Shown: positions 1 through 16,730 of the stretch, in pieces | Layout of the letters: every line of letters begins with the position of its first letter | How positions within the stretch are numbered: the stretch's first letter is position 1 | From: Bigelowiella natans CCMP2755 | Taxonomy: Eukaryota; Cercozoa; Chlorarachniophyceae | DNA length: 23,694 nucleotides | Direction of reading: 5' to 3' | Assembly: GCA_000320545.1 (NCBI GenBank) | Contig: ADNK01003390.1 | Span: 7,501 to 31,194, forward strand | Program-made: the position numbers and the translations under genes | Notes under the pieces: model-generated | What the model saw: only the letters and a program-made list of their open reading frames with translations | Databases searched by the model: none | What the model was told of the DNA's origin: nothing

Positions 1-605
1 TGATTGTTGTTGGTATTGTCGTTGTTGTTGTTGCTGCTGCTGCTGCTTGTTTGTACCGGAAAGAAGCAGATCGAGAAGGCATGCCTAAAGAGTCTCCCCA
101 CCCTGTTATTTTGTTTGAAGAAGTATGAAGGAGGAGAAAGGGGGTAGGCCTTGAGTAGCCCTCCTACTGCTACTTTTAACTGTACTCTATGCTATTGCTA
201 CTGCTACTGCTACTATTCTTCTTTCTAATCGATACGATATCGTCACTGATTATAGCTTTCTTCCCCTCATGATTCACACCCTCCCCCTCTTCTTCTCCTT
301 GTTTTTATTGTTGTTGTTGTTGTTCTTGTTTGTGTTTGCTACGAAACTCTGCGCGTTGTTCTCGAAGCGCCACCACGATATGTTCTGCGACGTCGGCTCA
401 CTAGGTAAGTCCGCGCGTAAGAAAGTAACAAACAGCGTCAGCAATTGCAGCAACAGTAGCTGCGGCAGCAGCGAGACAGGCATAGCGAGAGTTAAAGACC
501 GCAAAATATCGGCGAAAAAGCGAACAAGAAAAGGGAAAACATTGAAGTCTCAACGGTGACTGTGATGGAGGAATATGCGCACATTTCTGTCACTTCGATA
601 TATAG

Positions 606-608
<3 letters not shown>

Positions 609-639
<31 letters not shown>

Positions 640-643
640 CGTG

Positions 644-674
<31 letters not shown>
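609..674. repeat. (AT)n followed by (GT)n compound microsatellite
   Basis: About 31 bases of alternating AT (609-639) are followed after a few bases by a GT tract (about 647-674). It explains the low-complexity open frames on both strands here. No function is implied. Confidence 0.95.
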
Positions 675-678
<4 letters not shown>

Positions 679-1857
679 CATGTGTATTCTATCACAAGTA
701 AGCATCTTACCGGATGCAGGCAATTATCACTGCGTGAGGAGTAGCAGCACGGATTAGCAGTGCACACCTGCCAAAAAGGAAGAAGCGTGAGGCGGGAAGC
801 TGTTGGAGGGGATACAATAAGGATGGGGGGGAAAGGAGAGCAAGAGAAATACGTTCTTGTTTTGGTAGTACCAGGGGGAGTTGAGATATTGCGCACAGCC
901 GTCGTATACTAGCATCCTTTGAACCGAACATAGGCATCACAGCGTCACATCAATGCAGTATTATTATTCAACCATTTTTACAATGTGCCGGCGCTGGATT
1001 AGGTGGTTGACGAATCGTATCATCATAGACATCGTCTTCAATTCGGGCCAACGTTTTAGTTTCTAAACCGCTAGGGGGGGCGGGGGAATGGATCGAGAAT
1101 AGATACCTTCTTTGGTAATATGTTTCGTAGCACCATTTTTCAAAGTACGTGGGAAAGCACCTAGGATGGTGAGAATAGCGATGATAACGATGATGTTGGA
1201 AATTGTATTAGCTCTTCTCGAGGGCTGAGTGTTGTTTCAGAGGTAATGATTGACGGGGGTAGACTCGTACATTCGATAGAAGTAAGGATGGATCATTCCC
1301 CAGTAATGACCTACGAAGTAGAAGGACTCTTTGCCCGCAAGCTATGTGTTTAGAGGACGGGGGACAGAGAAACAGCAGGACGGAGTTCGGTGATAATAAT
1401 GAGGATGATGATAATGATGATGATGATGCGATGTGATGTGATGATTATTAACGAGGAATATAGGATGAGCGGTACATGAAGACGAGGTATGTTCTAAAGT
1501 TAATGTTTAAAAGGCTGCTTTTGCCCTGCCTCAACTAACTCGCGACGATTTACTACCGGGTGCACGAATGGAGTGAACGGCCCTTTAACATCCAAATGCT
1601 TCTCAATCATTGCAGATACTGATGTCGTTCCTAAAAAATAAGCGTCCACGACGGGAGGAGGAATAATATGTGTGAAATGCTGTTGCAGATACTGCCTATG
1701 CCTATCCTAGTGCCGCTGTTAATGCTGGTTTCTTGAATGTGAGCGTATGGTATAAGACTACTACCGCATCGAGTCTCGCCAACGATGTACATGTCGGGGT
1801 AGCATCGAAACCAGACGGTGAGAAACCTAACACATCGCCATAATCTCAGTCTCAGCG

Positions 1858-1918
1858 TGCGCGCGCGCGCACATATATACACACACAAACACACACAAAC
1901 ACCCACACACGCAAACAT
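1858..1918. repeat. (GC)n then (CA)n alternating purine-pyrimidine tract
   Basis: A short GC-alternating block is followed by ATATAT and an interrupted CA tract. Alternating purine-pyrimidine DNA of this type can adopt left-handed form, but here it is simply recorded as a microsatellite. Confidence 0.9.
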
Positions 1919-2030
1919 ACATACTGCAAAAAAAAAAATCTTTGAGAGAGTCGAACCTCCAGAGAATTTGCAGGGGATGAATCACGAGCACCAGCTGATA
2001 ATAAGTATAAACCCGACTCGGAATGCTTGA

Positions 2031-2942
2031 AGAAAGCGCCCGATTAAACACGTGTTGCTGGATGAAACTGATATCACACGCCTTCATTCAGAGGCCAGAC
2101 AGAAACGAGCATACTATTGTCTCTCTTACCGGGCGAATAGTACACCAAAAGCAACTCCAACGCATAGCAGGCTGAATTTTAAAAAACACCAGGAATTTTG
2201 AAGCATAAATACAGCAAGCGCCGCAACAAATCATCCAAATTTCGATGCTCATCTTCAACCTGGCTGTAATGATGAATATTGTAATCGAGAAGGGCCCCTC
2301 GAGCATGTAAGAGATAGCTTGAAGAAATACGATCCATGCAACCTGGATACGTGACGAAACAGCATATACGGAGATTTGGATGTGTTTGAATGCCTCATTA
2401 TCGATGAAGACGACCTATTCGAGCTATGTTCGCTTCTTTTGCAGCAACATTCACCTTGCCACCAGCATTATTACCACCATAGCGCCACAACACCGCCCGC
2501 AACGATACGTACCAGCCTTACATCCGTGAAGAGCCCATGTCGAATCCAGAAGGAGTCGATTGTCATGCTGTTCAAGAACTACGGAGACTTGAAGCCACCT
2601 AAATCTTGTATTTCTTTGGAGGTACGATACCCAGCTGCCATCGTGCAGCAAGGTCGGTGTGACGCTGGAGACAGATTCACAGACCTACGACATCAAAGAT
2701 TCCTTGTCGCATCTGATAAATTTACCATATCGACAGCTCATTAGACGGCTCAGAGCGGTCTCAGTTCGAAATGCTTGAGGGTGATCTTCTGCGACAATCA
2801 TGGACATAAAGAAAGCAAGTATAAAAGCATCTTTCGAGCCTTACTATCAGTAGACGTTACTATTAGAACTACAGTTTGGATCGAGGTTGTCGCAGAGGGT
2901 AAATGCACCCGCGTTCTCTACATTTTGAGGATTGGACAATTA
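2031..2942 (+). other. Coding-like region, candidate 5' exons of the RecQ gene (unresolved)
   Basis: Several patches look protein-coding but I could not chain them. In the frame of base 2031 the whole stretch to 2984 has only three internal stops (TGA 2199, TGA 2352, TAG 2742). An intron 2140-2214 (GTACAC...ATACAG, 75 bp) would remove the first stop and keep frame, joining a patch containing HVLLDETDITRLHSEARQKR to one containing NHPNFDAHLQPGCNDEY. In another frame, 2483-2600 reads RNDTYQPYIREEPMSNPEG and onward. In the frame of the later RecQ exons, 2653-2778 reads KDSLSHLINLPYRQLIRRLR and onward; 2853-2898 reads TLLLELQFGSRLSQR up to a GTAAAT donor. No known domain was recognised; in particular no DEDD exonuclease motif. 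It could be the RecQ N-terminus, a separate small gene, or decayed coding DNA. Confidence 0.4.
2653..2778 (+). CDS. Candidate upstream RecQ exon
   Basis: The frame starting at 2653 after CAGCAAG stays open for 41 codons and has an amphipathic, helical composition (KDSLSHLINLPYRQLIRRLR). It is in the same frame as the next accepted exon (2943-3021). A plausible end is a GT at about 2758 or 2762. The intervening splice pattern is not resolved, so membership in the RecQ gene is an inference. A start codon was not identified. Confidence 0.35.
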   Translation, partial: VGVTLETDSQTYDIKDSLSHLINLPYRQLIRRLRAVSVRNA

Positions 2943-8908
<5,966 letters not shown>

Positions 8909-9582
8909 GAATTCCAGGTTGGTGTTGTCAACAAGCATTAAGTGAATACTGAAAGGATGATGTTGGTCATTGACGGGTAGTCTTATTTAATAGTTGCAAA
9001 GACCCGTGACCACGAGTAGGCGAAAACATGCATCCCAGAGTGCGTAGATGTTCGCTGGTGCTACAACTATGCACATGTAAGGCGCAGTGCAAGCGAACTA
9101 ATGCTTAGAATGGTAACACCAATTGGTTTTGTGGCTCCAATGTAGCCAGCAGCCGCACGTACTAGCGTGCAACATTATTGAGTTGCTGCTGCGCGAACGT
9201 ACGTGGGTGGAGGGAAAACTAGCATGGTGTGCATTTTCATCGAAAAATTGTGCGACCCCAACGCCTAGAACGCAGTTAGAAAAAAATGAGATTGGTTCAT
9301 TTTGAAAAGCGCAACCAGCTAGCCAGGGCTATCGATTGCGCCCAACCTCAGCTCCACTAGTCCACCCGACATATGGTTGCCTGCCGAGAAAACTCACTTT
9401 TTGGGGAAATTCGCGCGTTTGCCTAAGTTGTGACATGCATGAACCTAGTAGCGATGCTAGTAATTATGACGTACTAGCGTAACAAGTGTGTGCTAAATTC
9501 ATAATTCGTGGCTTAGTTCTTTGTTTTCAGACCCACATTTATACGATGTAGCTGCAGTAGCAACAAAATTGATGCAAAACCG

Positions 9583-9606
9583 ATGTCTAGATACACATCT
9601 AGACAT
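9583..9606. other. Perfect 10-bp inverted repeat, 4-nt loop
   Basis: ATGTCTAGAT, then ACAC, then ATCTAGACAT. The arms are exact reverse complements and pairing stops immediately outside. It could form a hairpin in RNA or a small cruciform; no flanking T run suggests a terminator. Confidence 0.9.
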
Positions 9607-9788
9607 GTAGCATAGTCACATTGTCGATGCCATGTCATCTAAATGATCTATTCACTGAGCTAAGTTAAGAGCTAGCAGCTTGGCGTCAACGCTCATCATT
9701 GTTCGCTAAACTCGACCGTGTTCCATTCGCGAATGCTAACCCCAGTTACAACCCCGTTCTTTACGTACGGATCCTTCTTCACAACAGC

Positions 9789-9810
9789 CAACATATAAAT
9801 CAATATGTTG
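9789..9810. other. Perfect 8-bp inverted repeat, 6-nt loop
   Basis: CAACATAT, then AAATCA, then ATATGTTG. The left arm and loop contain ACATATAAAT, which resembles a TATA element, but it lies more than 1 kb before any supported Mot1 exon. Confidence 0.8.
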
Positions 9811-9817
9811 CGCCCAT

Positions 9818-9831
9818 GCGCGCATGCGCGC
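9818..9831. other. 14-bp alternating GC palindrome
   Basis: GCGCGCATGCGCGC is its own reverse complement and strictly alternates purine and pyrimidine, lying 8 bp after the inverted repeat at 9789-9810. Left-handed DNA potential is an inference. Confidence 0.85.
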
Positions 9832-10266
9832 GCGGTAGCGCTTTTTGATCATAAATTGGGGAAGTTAAAGTGTTAGCGTGACACTAGACATAGTCGTCAG
9901 ATATTACTTCCGAGAAAGTCTTCGCAGCCTCCTCCGATGTGGCCACTATAAACGCCTTGTCCGGTGGATTTGACAGGGCCTGTATTCGTTAGATTTTGAT
10001 TGACTGAGGACATGTACTGCTAGCAAGGATGAGTCCTTGTTTTAGTATTTTCTCTATAAGGTCGGATTTGTGAATATGAGAAGGCATGGTGCTACCCCTG
10101 CCATGAGAATTTTGCCATCCTTGACGTAGCCTTCAATAAGCGATAAATGCCCTGCTCTGTGTGGTGCGCTGAACGTTGAGGAAAAATCATTATATTTCAG
10201 TCGAAGGGAAAAGGTACTCATTTTCTGTGCTGTGTGATGCAGGTTCAGGATGAAACAGGTAGTACC

Positions 10267-10315
10267 CTTCTTCTTCTTCTTCTTCTTCTTCTTCTCCTTT
10301 TACTGCTGCTGCTGT

Positions 10316-10359
<44 letters not shown>

Positions 10360-10360
10360 T
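10267..10360. repeat. (CTT)n and (TAC)n triplet tracts
   Basis: About ten CTT units (10267-10296), a few CTG units, then about fifteen TAC/CTA units (10315-10360). Non-coding spacer. Confidence 0.95.
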
Positions 10361-11077
10361 GTTCACCGTTTCTCAAGAACATCCTCAACATAGTCGTAAA
10401 TTAGCATGTAGCGTGGTTTGATCGAAGCAGTGGAAGCGAGCCTGGATCCTCCGAGGCGGGCCTGCAATCGTCTCATAGCCAATTATACACACAAATCACG
10501 ATGAAAGTATGATATTCGAACCGAAGGTGATGAGGTCGATGCAGCGTTCCTGAGAAGCGCGTTCAAATTGGATCTCCACAGACGAGAAAGGGCCATGACG
10601 AAGTCTTGTACTTGTTCTTCTTCTTCCTAGCGCATTGGGGGTGGTGGAAACAAGTTAAAGGCAGCTCAGAAAAATTATTCGATAACACATCCGCCTTCCC
10701 TCCCTCCCTCCGGTTATTCCTGGAAAAAGAGACCTCGTACGAAGAGGAGGAGCAGGGAGGGGGGCGGTCCGGAGTTGGCAAAGCCGACAGAATTTGATAT
10801 TTGTCCATGCGGTGCTCCTGGGAAAACGCAGGCGAAGAATCCGTAATCCGTCTGTATTTTACTCTTGCGACAACAAAAACGACATCACAATTGAAAATCC
10901 TCATGTCTTTTATACCTGCGACAACTAAAACGATATCTTATTTCTAAAAAATAGCCGTCAGAGAACAATACCAGCCGCTCCTCGGTGGCTCGCTCTCGCT
11001 GGAACATGGCGGATCCGTCGGCAGCCCAGGAGAGAATGAGCTCGAGCGAGTAGTTCATCCTCAGCAGCAGCAGTAGA

Positions 11078-11594
11078 ATGAGCTTGGATGGCACGTATGC
11101 GAGCAGAGCCTCGACGACAACTTCAAAGCAAACGACACGGTTGGTACTTCTCTTGGCCACGCTAGGATTCCTACTTGTCATCAAGCAAGATCGATCAGTA
11201 CACGAAGAGACTGGGAAGCTCGATATTCTATCAACGCCGCAAGCGACGCCAGATAAACGGCGATGGTGTCGACGACAGCAACAAGGTAATAGTGTCCGCT
11301 TCATACGCATCTCCATACAAACAACCACAAAGGACCGTTCATAGTAACCAACGCTAATCTGATACCGCAGAGGCACTCGGTCGACGCACACGAAGTATTC
11401 GCCCCTTTGGATCTCCGTTCTTCCTACTAAGGGGGGGGGATAACTCGGCGGCGACTACAGCTTCGTCCTCATCCGGAGGCCGTCGCTCTTCTGTCCGCCA
11501 TCACCACAGAGAGCGATCCTCGAAGAGTAAGGCCTCGCGCCGAAGCGGAAGCGGCAGCGGCAGCGGCAACAATGCACCCTCATCATCGCCGTCG
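11078..11594 (+). CDS. Possible 5' extension of Mot1 (two exons)
   Basis: An ATG at 11078 opens a frame that can be spliced in phase from 11285 (AAG/GTAATA) to 11371 (CCGCAG) and then runs without a stop into the accepted Mot1 exon. The extension would carry a hydrophobic stretch (RLVLLLATLGFLLVIK) and an Arg/Ser-rich segment (RRSSVRHHHRERSSKSK, then GSGSGSG). Mot1 proteins are nuclear and usually begin just before the first HEAT repeat, so a membrane-like segment is unexpected. It may be 5' untranslated sequence, with translation starting at the ATG at 11595. Confidence 0.35.
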
Positions 11595-12073
11595 ATGTCG
11601 TCAGTGCAAAAGAACGGCAAAGATCAGCCAAAAACCAACGTCCCAAGTAAGGATGATTGCCCTGGAGGAAAGAAGAGCACCATCGACAAGGCGAAAAAGA
11701 AAAAGAAGAAGAAAGACGGAGAGATTCACTCGCATCGGATTAGAAGACTTCTCACACTTCTGGAGATAGGATCGAGGTGAATTCTTTCGCTCTTCCTCCT
11801 GAGTTGTTTTTCTGACTCATCTGATCACGTTGTCCTCCTCCTCCTCCTCCTCTTCTTCTTCTTCTTCTTCTTCTTCACCACTGTAATGCGAAACCTTTTG
11901 TGTTTTATGGCGGCGCTCACGTAGCCCACAGATTCGACTGAACGCAGCGGTCCAGCTTGGAGGGGTTGTTGATTCTGAAGAAAGGAAGACGAAGGCTACT
12001 GCGCTGTTCGGCTCCATTCTAAAGCACTGCCACAAGCTTCTCCGAAACAAGAACTGGGACACCCGAACAGCAG
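11595..12073 (+). other. MOT1: Mot1 N-terminal exons, first HEAT repeat
   Basis: A Lys/Ser-rich leader (KAKKKKKKKDGE) precedes HRIRRLLTLLEIGS, the family's RLDRLLxLLxTGS opening. The acceptor is at 11924 (CACGTAG), not the nearer CCCACAG at 11931: only the former restores frame, giving GSSPQIRLNAAVQLGGVV and then LLRNKNWDTRTAG. Intron 11777-11924 contains a CTC/CTT tract. The exon ends at 12073 before a GC donor. Confidence 0.88.
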
Positions 12074-15000
12074 GCATCTCCCTCAATCCCGATTACAATC
12101 GTTATCCCTCCCCCCCCTCCCCCCCCAAGTCATCCCTCGCTGTTGTTGCCATCATCTGAGTCGAATGCATCCCCGCAGGTGCGGAAGCGATCCAGATCTT
12201 AGTATCTGGCCGGATATTGCGAGGAGGGAGAGACGACAGCAACGTCGGGGAGGGCGGCAGCAGCAGCAGCTCCTCGTCGTATGAAGGCCCCTGGTCCGAG
12301 TTCCCCCCTTGGCTGCTGGGACTCGACGACCTGTCGATTCCGTCGTTGCTGGCTCGAAACCTCTCTCTAGAGCGCCACGCGCTGGACAACGCGCCGGCGC
12401 GGCTCCATTCCACCTCCGAGGAGGGCTCGGTGAAGCGCGTGGCCGAGCAAACCGCGGTCCTCCTCTCGCTAATGCCGTCATCACTGAGCGATTCACCAGC
12501 CGCCCCCGCCCCCTCCTCTCCTTCTGGTTCTCCGTCCTCTGGCTCCGCGCACCACTATCCCTTGGTTGTGCACGGCGTGTCGTCGGCTCTGCACGATATA
12601 TTCCACCCCGACTGGGAGAGGCGGCATGGAGGGGCGCTCGGGCTGAAGGCTTACCTCCGAGCGGTGTCCAGCGCAGAGGCAAAATTAGCGAAGAGGAAGG
12701 AAGGGAAGGCGGGGGACTGCAAGAGGGGGGGAGCGGCTCAAGAGACGGAGGGGCACGTACGAACGCGCGACGGCTCAGAACCCGCCGCGCTGTGGTGTGA
12801 GAGAGCAGCCGCGCGCTGCCTCTGCGTCCTCGCCCTGGAGAGATTCGTCGATCAGGCGGGTGAGAAAGAGACATATATGGCGTGTTTTTAACGAACGTAA
12901 CTGTTGTGACCGTGGATCCAATCGCATTTGCTCGCTTCCCTTTTCGCCGCGGGTTGCGGTGCCTGCCGCCGCCGCCTTCTGCGCCGCCCTACTCACGCTT
13001 TGCTATGGCGGTTAAGGTGACGAATCGGTTCTCCCTATTTGCGAGAGCGTTGCACAAGCTCTTTCGATGACTCTAAGGTTTGTTTCTTCTCCATAACTGT
13101 TAAGAGGGTTGTTTGACGAGGTGCAGCATCATGAGCTGCTGCCATCTCGAAACCGCCATTGCTCTTTGCGACCTCCTGCCTTCCCCCCCCCCCTCCTCCC
13201 GACAGGTTTCTCCCCGCTGCGAAGGTGCGGAGGGTGGCGGATGTGCTGATCGAGATGTCCAGTATGGAGCCTCACGTGACGTCGGAATGGCAAGTTAGGT
13301 GTGTTTGATGCTGTAACTAAAGCCGTGTACAGGATCAATGGAAATCACGACGGCGTTGCGATGACGTGTGACTCGCACAATAGGTATAGCGGTTGGGTCG
13401 GCATCAAATACCTGCTCTCTCTCTTTCCGGAGCACCAGTCGCACATCGTTCCGAGTAATAGAAGGGGAGGAGGAGGAGGAGGAGGAGGAAGGAGAACAAC
13501 TCAATCATTATCATGCCTAGACTATGCCCCTCCCCCCCCACCCACCTCCCCTTATGTGACGACGAAGGAAATTTCAGGAAAGCCACACGAGGCATGCGCG
13601 TCTGACATTCATGCATCCTATTACAGAAATAGTGAATCTTGCTCTGAAGCAGCAAAGGCTAGGTGCTTTCCATGACAGCAGCGAGCCTGTAGGAGGTGGG
13701 TACGTACGACGATATTCTCTGTATTCGGTAGAAACTCGTAGGGGCGACAACTACCACAGTTGCGCGCGCACCAAATGAAAATTGGCTAGCCATGGCATAA
13801 ATCTCCTCCCTTGCAATGCTCTCAGGAAAAGCCGCGGAAGCTTTGCTCTCCGCCATTCCATACATAAAACAGAATGATCCAAAGGTGTCGCGCCGAAAGG
13901 CATTTGAACAAGCCTCGCCAGACACTAGTAGACACACTCACACGATACGCGCCCGCCACCCCCCTCTAGGTGCTCGCTAAGATCGCCAATCGTTTATGGG
14001 AAAAGCTGAGAGTGATAAGGTGGTGGCGGCAGTGTGGAGGGGGGGGGTTGTAGTTCATGCCGTCCGCTGTGTGCGGATAGAAGAAGTAGTAGAAGAAGAA
14101 GAAAGTTTGAAGAAGAAGGAGATTTTTGGTACACAAATGAAACGGCGGCGCTTAGCGTTTTATTGCGTACTTCACGTTGCGAATCGAAGAAGCGCCAATT
14201 GATTGATTCCTGTCCTTTCTAGCATGCAGTTTGTTCTGTCTGTGTTTGGTATGCCTATATGAAGATGATATTTTCGGGTGGTGATGATGACGGTGATGAT
14301 GAAAACATGGTAATTGTGAGTAGTCCTGGTAGCTCTGAGGCTGCAAGCTTCATGGACCTTGTCACAGAATGCGTCGCTGCAAACAACGACAGCAGCAGTA
14401 GCAGCAGTACCTCTGGCCCCCCCTCTCTCTCCTCTGCGAACCTCTCCGCCGACCGGCTGAAGAGGATATTTCCTTTCATGACGCACATCCTCGCATACGT
14501 CAGGAAGGTATCAAAACGAGGGTTTTTTTAGGGTTGATATGAGGAAGACGAAGGACTTGTTACAGTAGTAGGTCTAGGTGATGCGAGCATGCAATTTCCG
14601 CATTCTCCGTGTGTCATAAGAACGCTATTGAATAGTCTAGTTCCAATCATCCCCCCCCCTTCCCCCCGCAATGACTCCCTTCACGAATTCTTTCATTGTC
14701 GTGATCAGGCTTCGCTGCGGGCCATTCGCGTCCTGTCCTCTCCCCCCTCCAGCTGTGCAGCTGATGTCTCGAGCGACGACTATGCTCACCCGCCCATCTT
14801 CTCATATCTGTAATTTAGAAATGATAACATCTACCAGTAGAGATGAGTTGATGCTGATATATATCGCTCTTTTTCTTTTTCGCTGTCTTTTTCATGCAGT
14901 GTTTCGCGCTCCTCTCTGTTCTCTACTGACCCCCCCCCCCCCCTCTTCCCCCTTGGCTCACACCTTCTCGTTCCATTCTGACAATAACATTCATTTTTGT

Positions 15001-15414
15001 ACCTCTGAATCGTACGTAACGACGGCAGCTATCAAATGGCGCTCACGGAGCAAAACGAGAAGATTCGCGACATCGCCATGGAGACTGTAACCGACCTGAC
15101 CCAGCGCACACGGTGTAGTAGCGAAAGAGGAAGCGCCTCTGACGTCAATGGCGGAGGGGGGCAGAGGAAGGGGGCTGGAGCGCCTGGTAGCTACTACTCT
15201 CCTTACTTGAGCAGATTCAACGCGACGAGATGGTCAGTTAGAAGTTTCCCCGGAGTTTCTTCATCGCTGATGATTCAGCGTATTCATAAAGGATTAGAAT
15301 TTTGTTTACAATGTTTTTTGCACTCGAATGACGGCCCCTCGCCTTGCCGTTTCCCTCCCCTTATCGCTCTGTTACTTCTTACTTGTTCTTACTCTGAGCA
15401 GGTTTTCTCTCTAT

Positions 15415-15449
<35 letters not shown>

Positions 15450-15853
15450 CCCCATCTTTCTGCTTCAGGCTCAAAATTGCAGCCATTCCTGACGGGTATC
15501 GCTTGCCCGATCATCTGAATTCGGTAGTAGTGTTTCTCCACACCGGAGTCTTCGATGATGCGCCAAATGGCACTTGCTTGATGCTTGATGGGGGGATGCA
15601 TATGTGCAGGTCTTGAGGGTCACGGATACACGCACAGCGCTGCCGAAGCTGATCGAGGCGACGCCAGCAAACACAGGGACTTTCGAGCCAATTCTATCAC
15701 TTCGCGCACGGTGTTAATAGTCGGCGGATATGGGCGCCTTTTGTGGCCGAATTAGGGGAGGAAGGGGGGAGAGCGCTTTGGACGATGCGCTGCCGCTGTC
15801 TGATGATGATGATAGGGATGATAGTGATGATAACAATGATGTGTTTGGATTTC

Positions 15854-15884
<31 letters not shown>

Positions 15885-16191
15885 GAGGGACGGATGGCGA
15901 TAGAGAGGCGTTGAGAGTGTGTTTGGTCAAATGAAAAGAGGACGAATCGATTGATTCTTCGATGTGCTTCAAGGCTCGATAGCGTGAAAGTCGTAGCGAG
16001 CATGATTGCGACAGGCCTACCTGCCATGACAGCAGCCTCTAGGAAGATCCCCGAGTGGGTGGGAGATATGGTGTTGGAGCTGATGAGGGACTCCAACGGA
16101 GGACAGGGCGGGGGAGAAGGAGGAACACGAAAAGGGAATGCCGCGGCTGGGCACTCAGGCTATCGATTTGTAAGTACATTCATTATATTCG

Positions 16192-16232
<41 letters not shown>

Positions 16233-16692
16233 GCAAACATGCATGCATACACACAGCGTACGCATATAATACATGTAAATGTGTGCGTGTGTGTTTCGCA
16301 TGTGGGTTGTTGATTTGTTCTTCTCTCCAGGGTCTTGCAAGCGAGTTGATACGGCAGTTTCTAGCCTCCTTTGGCCACTCGGATCGAAGCGCATGGCCAA
16401 CAGAGATTTGGTAGAAAAATAGGGAAAAAATTAAGATCTTGCTAATTATCAACCACCGCCCGCTTTAGCAGCAAATTGCCTTGGGGGAGGGCGGTGTGGC
16501 GAAGAGATAATGTACTTTGCGTATGAATGTAGGTGGATGATTCGCTCGGAATCGGAGAAGCCTCTCCCACATAGGCTGGATGATAGGGAGATGTATATAG
16601 GGTTCGTTCGAAGAAGCAGTAGCAGCAGCACCATTCTCACCATGACCATGATCGCGCATAAATACACATTTCGCACCTCGTTGTATGCATGC

Positions 16693-16730
<38 letters not shown>

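Larger units (their letters stand above)
1..2030. other. 5' flank without a convincing gene
   Basis: I see no supportable gene on either strand here. The short open frames are low-complexity translations: Leu runs from TTG/TTC repeats near 290-340, Val-Cys runs from a GT tract, and Tyr-Ile runs from an AT tract. The stretch holds a TTG/CTG triplet tract at the left edge (about 1-50), an AT then GT double microsatellite at 609-674, a GAT-rich stretch at about 1397-1445, and a GC then CA tract at 1858-1918. A strong donor-like sequence (CTAGGTAAGT) sits near 400-409 after an open frame, so an untranslated or upstream exon cannot be excluded. No upstream gene end or promoter motif could be assigned. 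Confidence 0.5.
8909..11077. other. Intergenic spacer between RecQ and Mot1
   Basis: No convincing coding region on either strand; the longest open frames have no recognisable composition or splice support. It should contain the RecQ 3' end and the Mot1 promoter, but no poly(A) signal, TATA box or initiator could be assigned with confidence. Structure seen: a perfect 10-bp hairpin (9583-9606), an 8-bp inverted repeat (9789-9810), a 14-bp GC palindrome (9818-9831), a CTT tract (10267-10296) and a TAC/CTA tract (10315-10360). CTAG tetramers are frequent between about 9150 and 10030. Confidence 0.6.
14324..16410 (+). other. MOT1: Mot1 HEAT exons, block 3
   Basis: Exon 14324-14507 ends LKRIFPFMTHILAYVRK; 14709-14809 reads ASLRAIRVLSS and PPIFSYL; 15029-15232 reads YQMALTEQNEKIRDIAMETV and, after a Gly/Ser insert, ends in a split Trp codon; 15469-15523 reads LKIAAIPDGYRLPDHLNS; 15610-15710 reads LPKLIEATPANTGTFEPILS then LRAR; 15974-16169 reads LDSVKVVASMIATGL and ends GYRF at a GTAAGT donor; 16331-16410 reads GLASELIRQFLASFGH. 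These parallel BTAF1 blocks from LVPRVWPFL to the VICEWA repeat. The acceptor at 14320/14323 is a GAGTAG tandem that could add or drop one Ser. Confidence 0.82.

Noticed and set aside
1945-1975. tRNA T-arm-like sequence (reverse complement contains GGTTCGACTC)
   Set aside because: The flanking bases do not form the 5-bp T stem and no acceptor or anticodon arm could be found.
2199-2354. In-frame TGA codons read as an amino acid (code change or selenocysteine)
   Set aside because: The well-supported exons of both genes contain no in-frame TGA over more than 2,700 codons, so TGA is a stop; the stops in this region more likely fall in introns.
11924-11934. Acceptor at CCCACAG (11931) for the second Mot1 exon
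   Set aside because: It gives a TGA within four codons; CACGTAG at 11924 keeps frame and yields GSSPQIRLNAA.
12152-12874. 240-codon open frame on the minus strand
   Set aside because: It lies exactly opposite the largest Mot1 HEAT exon, whose sense translation matches the family; the antisense frame is Arg/Pro/Ser-rich with no motif.
12860-13016. Ala/Pro-rich open frames resembling a HEAT segment
   Set aside because: No acceptor AG exists in the GC-rich part; splicing 12859 to 13017 gives the expected DESVLPICESVAQAL segment.
15708-15720. Apparent frame-breaking stops (TAATAG) in Mot1
   Set aside because: They fall just after a donor at 15711 (GTGTTAAT); splicing to 15974 restores the frame and the family match (LRAR to LDSVKVV).
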